Below, in pieces: positions 42,859 to 47,038 of a stretch of 47,038 nucleotides of DNA (the stretch's first letter is position 1; each line of letters opens with the position of its first letter). The position numbers were made by a program, and so were the translations under genes. Where the stretch lies: the NCBI GenBank assembly GCA_902615835.1, contig CACMQL010000012.1:1-47038 (forward strand), written 5' to 3'. The stretch comes from an uncultured Verrucomicrobiota bacterium. Its GTDB lineage: Bacteria; Verrucomicrobiota; Verrucomicrobiia; Opitutales; Seribacteraceae. The notes under the pieces are model-generated. The model saw only the letters and a program-made list of their open reading frames with translations, searched no databases and was not told the DNA's origin.

Positions 42859-43842
42859 CTAGATACGGTAGGAGTTTTGGGTATGTTTCGCCCCCAAATC
42901 TGCCAAAGCATTTTGCAAAGGGATATTTTGCGGGGCCACATTCACATAAAAAAATCCGGGCCGTACAGATGAAATGGCGGGTAAGGGTTCATTTGCAGTT
43001 TTTATTTCTTGGATGATTTTACAGAGAAGAAGGGAGTCGTTCTTATACAGGTTGATCCCCACGGAGTTTTCCTTTGTAAGGTAGACTGTCCCGTCCCATT
43101 CGTCCCTTACTTTCACAAGCCACCATTTTCGATAGGGATGATTTTGGACAAACTGCCTATGTTTTTCTAGGCTAGGCATCTGCATATGCGAAATTGAATG
43201 CTCCCGTCTTTCAAGCAATTGATAAAGCGCTTTGATCTGATTCTCCGTTCCTGTCACTTCTTCCAAAGAAAATTCCTTGGGCGAAGAATTGGTTTTTTTA
43301 TGCCACTGCGAGGTGGGAAAATCAGCGGTAAATCGGTTGAATTTTCCCTCCTCAAATCGAACTTTTGACAGTGACATCGCCACCAGCAAAATCCTCTTCC
43401 CCTGCTTTTTTAAAATTCGGTCGCGCTCGGGGGTAAATTCGTAGCCATGTAATTGATGGAGATCGATCACGCTGGTATTGAAATAGAGCATTTCCGCATC
43501 GATCCGCTCGATTCCCAACATGGAAAAGCAAAAGCGATAGAAAAAAGGAGGGACCAAGCCGCCCAGTCCGGCATGTTCCTCTTCACCAATGTAAAATCCC
43601 CAGGACGCGGTTTTCACGACCGGATTGTATTCATTAAGACTGATATATCCGACGGGTTTTTCCTGATAGACGATCAGCCAGTGGTAAAAATCCGCACACT
43701 CCCGGGAGTTCACAATCCATTGCTCCTGTTCTTGCACCCCATGGGCTACTTCAGTCTTCATATACTTGGCGACCCGTGTGGATGCACGCCAATTTAAAAT
43801 CATTTCCGCATCCGAAGTCTCGATTTCCCTGAAAGTAAACAT
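42859..43842 (-). CDS. Protein with two tandem GNAT acetyltransferase domains, PseH-like N-terminus
   Basis: 327 residues. The first half (EMILNWRASTRVAKYMKTEV to DLHQLHGYEFTPERDRIL) resembles PseH-type sugar-amine N-acetyltransferases, with the WLIVYQEKPVGYISLNEYN and EHAGLGGLVPPFFYRFCF strand-helix elements that bind acyl donors. The second half (SISHMQMPSLEKHRQFVQNH, KVRDEWDGTVYLTKENSVG) is a separate GNAT-like domain of the sort seen in polysaccharide loci. It is the last gene of the ACP > SDR > ligase operon, 15 bases after the ligase gene. Inference: it places the acyl group carried by the operon's ACP, or an acetyl group, on an amino sugar. Confidence 0.82.
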   Translation of the reverse strand: MFTFREIETSDAEMILNWRASTRVAKYMKTEVAHGVQEQEQWIVNSRECADFYHWLIVYQEKPVGYISLNEYNPVVKTASWGFYIGEEEHAGLGGLVPPFFYRFCFSMLGIERIDAEMLYFNTSVIDLHQLHGYEFTPERDRILKKQGKRILLVAMSLSKVRFEEGKFNRFTADFPTSQWHKKTNSSPKEFSLEEVTGTENQIKALYQLLERREHSISHMQMPSLEKHRQFVQNHPYRKWWLVKVRDEWDGTVYLTKENSVGINLYKNDSLLLCKIIQEIKTANEPLPAISSVRPGFFYVNVAPQNIPLQNALADLGAKHTQNSYRI

Positions 43843-43857
43843 CTTCTTTATTCCAAT

Positions 43858-45153
43858 TCAGGACCGCTTATGACGATGGCCAACTTCCACTTTTTCAACG
43901 ATTATTTTTCGGGGAACCATATGGATTTGCAGATGCTGGGATAAATGATTTTTGAAGTCTTTCTTATCAAATTGTTCCTTGTCTTTTGGCTGAACGATAA
44001 TTTCTGCATGCTGTCCCGTGATCGGGTTATCCTTCCCATAGGCTTTGACCAAAGAAACATCCTGATGAAGCAGGGCCACCCGCTCCACCTCCGAAGCCAT
44101 AAATTTTAGACCTCCCACATTGATCACCTCACTGGTTCGGCCCACCACTTTGTAGTAGCCATTTTTTTCCTCCACCACGTCCTTGGTATCATACCAACCA
44201 TCCTTATCGAAGGGAGCAGGTGCGTTTAAATACCCTAGCATTCGATTGGCCGAGCGAATATGTAAAACCTCGCCAACTGTGCGGGTTTCCACGCCTTCTC
44301 CACCCACCTTCATGAAAAGACTGTCTCTTGCTTCGGATTTTACACGCACGATTCCAAGTTCTGACATCCCAAAAGTTTGGCGGAAATCCACTTCCGGTAA
44401 AAGTTCGCACAATTGATCAAGCGTCGGCTGATCCATTCTTTCGGTACCATAAGTGATAACCCGCAAACTAGCAGGCACTTCTTCCGGGATTAACCCACTC
44501 ATCAACATCATTCGTAAAAAGGTTGGTGTAGTGGGGAGCACTTCCACCTGGTACTTTGTGCAACTCGATAAAATTCCCTCCACCGAGCGATCTGCCGGAG
44601 CCACCACCACGCCGCGGTTAAACAAGGTATGCAAAAGCGTGTTGATTCCACCGATGTGGTCAAAAAGCAGGAAATTGATCGTTCGCAGGGTGGGGCGTGG
44701 GGTATCGAAACGCAAAAGAAAATTAGTGAAGTCATGAAGGATCGCCTTCGGACGCCCGGTGGTCCCGGTGGAGAAGAGAACCAGTCCCGCATTTCCCCGA
44801 TCTCGTAATTCTTCAATCATCGGATGAATTTGCCCATGTTTTCTCCGGCACAAGCTGCCTCCCTCGATGATCACATCTACGAGAGCGGACTCGAAGAAAT
44901 ACTCATGATCTTCTGCAGTTTCCACGGTCAGGGGAACCACGATCACCCCCAGATCGATCAGCCTAAGCAGGGTATGGATGGAAGCCGGATCAAAATCCCC
45001 AATCAGGGCGACCACATCACCTGCCCGTACGCTGGTTAAATCGACCGGTTCCTGTTGCGATACTTCGGCAAAGCTTAGTTGACCCCGCGGATGAATCAGA
45101 AAGGGATCATTCGAGTTTTCCCACTTTTGGGAGAGTTTTTCGAGCAGGCTCAC
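43858..45153 (-). CDS. AMP-forming acyl/amino-acid ligase (ANL superfamily)
   Basis: From a GTG at 45153 the product is 431 residues (an ATG at 45207 would overlap the SDR gene by 55 bases). The GTG shares its G with the SDR TAG stop. The adenylation core is complete: VLFSTGTTGRPKAIL, the Thr/Glu motif TYGTERMDQ, and YDTKDVV, GRTSEVINVGGLKFMASEVE. The C-terminal lysine motif is unusual: the end is VEVGHRHKRS in place of the usual G-K-x-x-R. Expected role: adenylate a carboxylic acid and load it onto the adjacent ACP. The substrate is unknown. Confidence 0.85.
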   Translation of the reverse strand: MSLLEKLSQKWENSNDPFLIHPRGQLSFAEVSQQEPVDLTSVRAGDVVALIGDFDPASIHTLLRLIDLGVIVVPLTVETAEDHEYFFESALVDVIIEGGSLCRRKHGQIHPMIEELRDRGNAGLVLFSTGTTGRPKAILHDFTNFLLRFDTPRPTLRTINFLLFDHIGGINTLLHTLFNRGVVVAPADRSVEGILSSCTKYQVEVLPTTPTFLRMMLMSGLIPEEVPASLRVITYGTERMDQPTLDQLCELLPEVDFRQTFGMSELGIVRVKSEARDSLFMKVGGEGVETRTVGEVLHIRSANRMLGYLNAPAPFDKDGWYDTKDVVEEKNGYYKVVGRTSEVINVGGLKFMASEVERVALLHQDVSLVKAYGKDNPITGQHAEIIVQPKDKEQFDKKDFKNHLSQHLQIHMVPRKIIVEKVEVGHRHKRS

Positions 45154-45830
45154 TAGGCTCCCCCCACATGCAGGATTTGTCCGCTCACTGACTTGGATTG
45201 CGGGCACAACAAGAATTCACACAGATCACACACATCTCCCGGTTGAAAAACTTTTGGTATTACCTGCTGGGACACGATCGCCTCGATTTGCTCACCACTC
45301 ACGCCCTTCAGTAGATCCGTTTTGATGGGGCCAGGAGCTATGCAATTTACCCGAATATCAAAGTCGGCCATTTCCCGGGCAAAGGCCCGCGAAAATCCTT
45401 CCACGCCCGCCTTACTCGCGGCATAGATGGATTCTCCTTTTAAACCCAATGCTACCGCAATGGTGGAAAAATTGATAATACTTCCGGCTTTCCTACGCAT
45501 CATCAGCGGAGCAAAGAGCTGACAGGAATGGATCGTGCCCACCAAGTTGGTTTGAATCAACTTTTGAGTCATACCAGCAGGCGTGGTAACCGCCAGGTTC
45601 ATCGAGGCAATTCCGGCCGCATTGATCACGCCGGTAATTTCCTTTTTCTGCTTTCGTAAACCCTGGGCAATTGTTTTGACCGCATTGTGGTCGGACACAT
45701 CACAGGCGACCGCTTCAAAAGGTAAACCCTGGGTTTCCCTTGAAATCCCTAGCACTTCCTCGCCTCTTTCCACAAATCTTTCAGCGATGGCCCGGCCCAG
45801 TCCCCGGCTTGCTCCGGTAATCAGGATCAT
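45153..45830 (-). CDS. Short-chain dehydrogenase/reductase
   Basis: 225 residues, SDR fold: ILITGASRGLGRAIAERF (TGxxxGxG), ACDVSDHNAVKTIA, INAAGIASM, SIINFSTIAVALGLKGES, the catalytic Tyr/Lys pair in IYAASKAGVEGFSRA, and CIAPGPIKTDLL. It closely resembles 3-oxoacyl-ACP reductases but is shorter. The start codon overlaps the ACP stop by 4 bases and the stop overlaps the ligase start, so the three are translationally coupled. A likely job is reducing a keto group on an ACP-bound acyl chain or a sugar. Confidence 0.9.
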   Translation of the reverse strand: MILITGASRGLGRAIAERFVERGEEVLGISRETQGLPFEAVACDVSDHNAVKTIAQGLRKQKKEITGVINAAGIASMNLAVTTPAGMTQKLIQTNLVGTIHSCQLFAPLMMRRKAGSIINFSTIAVALGLKGESIYAASKAGVEGFSRAFAREMADFDIRVNCIAPGPIKTDLLKGVSGEQIEAIVSQQVIPKVFQPGDVCDLCEFLLCPQSKSVSGQILHVGGA

Positions 45831-46108
45831 TCCTTGCTCTGGGATTGGGCGTGAAATTCCTCCGCAAGGGAATTCACCGTACGGAAAAGACTTTGCGAGC
45901 GGGACATGGCCGCTTCGGAAGTCCAGTCAAATTCAAAATCCAAATCTCCTGCCTTGTCCTCCAAAGCAAGGCAGAGCTCCACCAGTTTCATGGAGTCCAA
46001 GCTCGCCTCTTTTCCGATGAGATTCATGTCATCAGTCGGATTGACCTCCCCATCGGTGATTTCAGAAATACACGCATGGACGATGCTTTTTGATTCCTCT
46101 AAATTCAT
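45827..46108 (-). CDS. Specialised acyl carrier protein (third ACP)
   Basis: 93 residues, with the phosphopantetheine serine at 39 in EASLDSMKLVELCLALEDKA. The N-terminus (ESKSIVHACISEITDGEVNP) and the C-terminal helix (SQSLFRTVNSLAEEFHAQS) are unlike the other two ACPs here. The stop is coupled to the SDR start by ATGA. It opens the ACP > SDR > ligase > GNAT operon; tRNA-Thr lies 160 bases upstream on the same strand. Confidence 0.9.
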   Translation of the reverse strand: MNLEESKSIVHACISEITDGEVNPTDDMNLIGKEASLDSMKLVELCLALEDKAGDLDFEFDWTSEAAMSRSQSLFRTVNSLAEEFHAQSQSKE

Positions 46109-46267
46109 GAAATGATGTTTTTAACCTGCCACAAGAGTCTAGATGGGTCGAGACTAACCTGATTGGCGGATTTTGGCTCAGTGAGTCATATCCGAAAGGT
46201 TGACATCCTAAAAATACTTTCAATTCTGCAGGAGATGAAGAATGCAACGAATCCGGCCAAAAATGAA

Positions 46268-46343
<76 letters not shown>

Positions 46344-46394
46344 AAAGTCTAATGTATTAGAAAAAAGATTTCGATTTGGCAATCGGAGAATGCA

Positions 46395-47033
46395 CTATCC
46401 TTGAACTGGTTGGCAGAGAAATATTTTTTCCGGGGGAAGATGCTCCAATAGATACTGTTCACAGGTGGAAATTCGTTGATGTTCAATGTCTTGGGGGTAA
46501 CTGATCGAACGGCCTCGTCTGGTGAGTTCCGTGGCAAAGAGAGGCTCTTCCGGGTATAATTTTTCCATTCGTTTGAAAAATGGATCCGGTAAACGGAATG
46601 GTCCCACGGAAACCGAATGAATCGATTCTGCTGGTACTTCGGAAAAAATATCAGAGATGAGGGATCGATGGCGTTGATCAAAGTCGAGGCAGTCAATGAT
46701 CGGATCGAGTCGAACGCCCAGTTTCCATCCTTTTTCGGCAAGTCGTTTCATCGCATGAATGCGTGCCTTGACCCAGGGAACACCTTTTTCCAGAACATCA
46801 CTGATTTCCTGTGGCGTGAAACTGAAGGCGATCACCACATTGGGTGAGGCAGTGGTTTTTTCGAGGATTTGCGTGGCCACACTCTTGGTACGTAATTCGA
46901 GGCGGGCCAGGGGATGATTGGCAAAAAAGGGTAGGGCTGTCAGGGCAAACCCGGTCAGTTTTTCGAGAGCCAGGCTATCACAATCATATCCGGAAAAAAA
47001 CCAACTTGGTTCGTGGGGATTTTCGGCGGCCAT
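46395..47033 (-). CDS. SplB-like radical-SAM photolyase family protein, N-terminal part outside window
   Basis: The 212 in-window residues match the C-terminal half of spore-photoproduct-lyase-like proteins: SGYDCDSLALEKLTGFALT, LELRTKSVATQILEKT, NVVIAFSFTPQEISDVLEKG and GWKLGVRLDPIIDC. The [4Fe-4S] CxxxCxxC motif lies upstream and is not visible here, so the ATG at 47033 is probably internal and the gene continues beyond the window. In non-spore-formers the role of this family is unsettled. It ends 51 bases before the tRNA-Thr gene. Confidence 0.8.
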   Translation of the reverse strand: MAAENPHEPSWFFSGYDCDSLALEKLTGFALTALPFFANHPLARLELRTKSVATQILEKTTASPNVVIAFSFTPQEISDVLEKGVPWVKARIHAMKRLAEKGWKLGVRLDPIIDCLDFDQRHRSLISDIFSEVPAESIHSVSVGPFRLPDPFFKRMEKLYPEEPLFATELTRRGRSISYPQDIEHQRISTCEQYLLEHLPPEKIFLCQPVQG

Positions 47034-47038
47034 TTTTT

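Overview
The window reads as an ordinary chromosomal segment of a marine-type Verrucomicrobiota bacterium, most likely Opitutae/Puniceicoccales-like. This is inferred from gene content, not from a search. Supporting features are outer-membrane/LPS genes (hldD, lpxI), the DUF1549/DUF1553 + DUF1501 + triple 'planctomycete cytochrome' operon typical of the PVC group, a sulfatase, an octaheme TPR lipoprotein, and secreted proteins sharing a W/Y-rich C-terminal tail. There is no phage, integrase, transposase, CRISPR array or rRNA.

Layout. 1-1.1 kb: the 3' end of a large MBG/YDG-repeat adhesin. 1.1-1.5 kb: a DUF3127 OB-fold gene. 1.6-2.6 kb: a strip without intact genes but with clear gene debris on both strands. 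2.65-7.36 kb: a tight minus-strand operon rluB-like > hypothetical > folD > RDD > proC > hldD. 7.45-9.78 kb: the plus-strand fatty-acid core fabG-acpP-fabF, then tRNA-Arg. 9.97-11.3 kb: a membrane protein with a charged tail interrupted by a C7 frameshift. 11.4-12.2 kb: clpS and a DUF2017-like gene. 12.2-16.8 kb: a minus-strand set of sigma-54 response regulator > second beta-ketoacyl synthase > second ACP > phytoene-desaturase-like FAD enzyme. tRNA-Met and a lipoprotein follow.

18.0-18.6 kb is gene-free but holds a helix-rich stretch before a mandelate-racemase-family gene. 19.9-24.1 kb: two paralogous secreted proteins whose last ~135 bp are almost identical. 24.2-28.6 kb: lpxI, leuS and a bacterial voltage-gated sodium channel. 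29.1-33.2 kb: a catalytically dead LMW-phosphatase-like protein, a secreted VOC protein, a sulfatase and sufS. 33.3-39.4 kb: the PVC cytochrome operon. 39.6-42.9 kb: a GYF_2 membrane protein and, divergently, the octaheme TPR lipoprotein. 42.9-46.1 kb: a four-gene operon ACP > SDR > AMP-ligase > double GNAT. tRNA-Thr and a truncated SplB-like gene close the window.

The window carries three separate acyl-carrier-protein systems: the housekeeping one, the KS/ACP/FAD operon, and the ACP/ligase/SDR/acetyltransferase operon. The last is the best candidate for an undescribed pathway, probably making or attaching an acyl group on a surface sugar. The best curiosities at sequence level are the debris at 1.6-2.6 kb, the homopolymer frameshift, the hairpin between SD and start codon of the octaheme gene, the Cys-to-Ser phosphatase and the homogenised paralogue tails.
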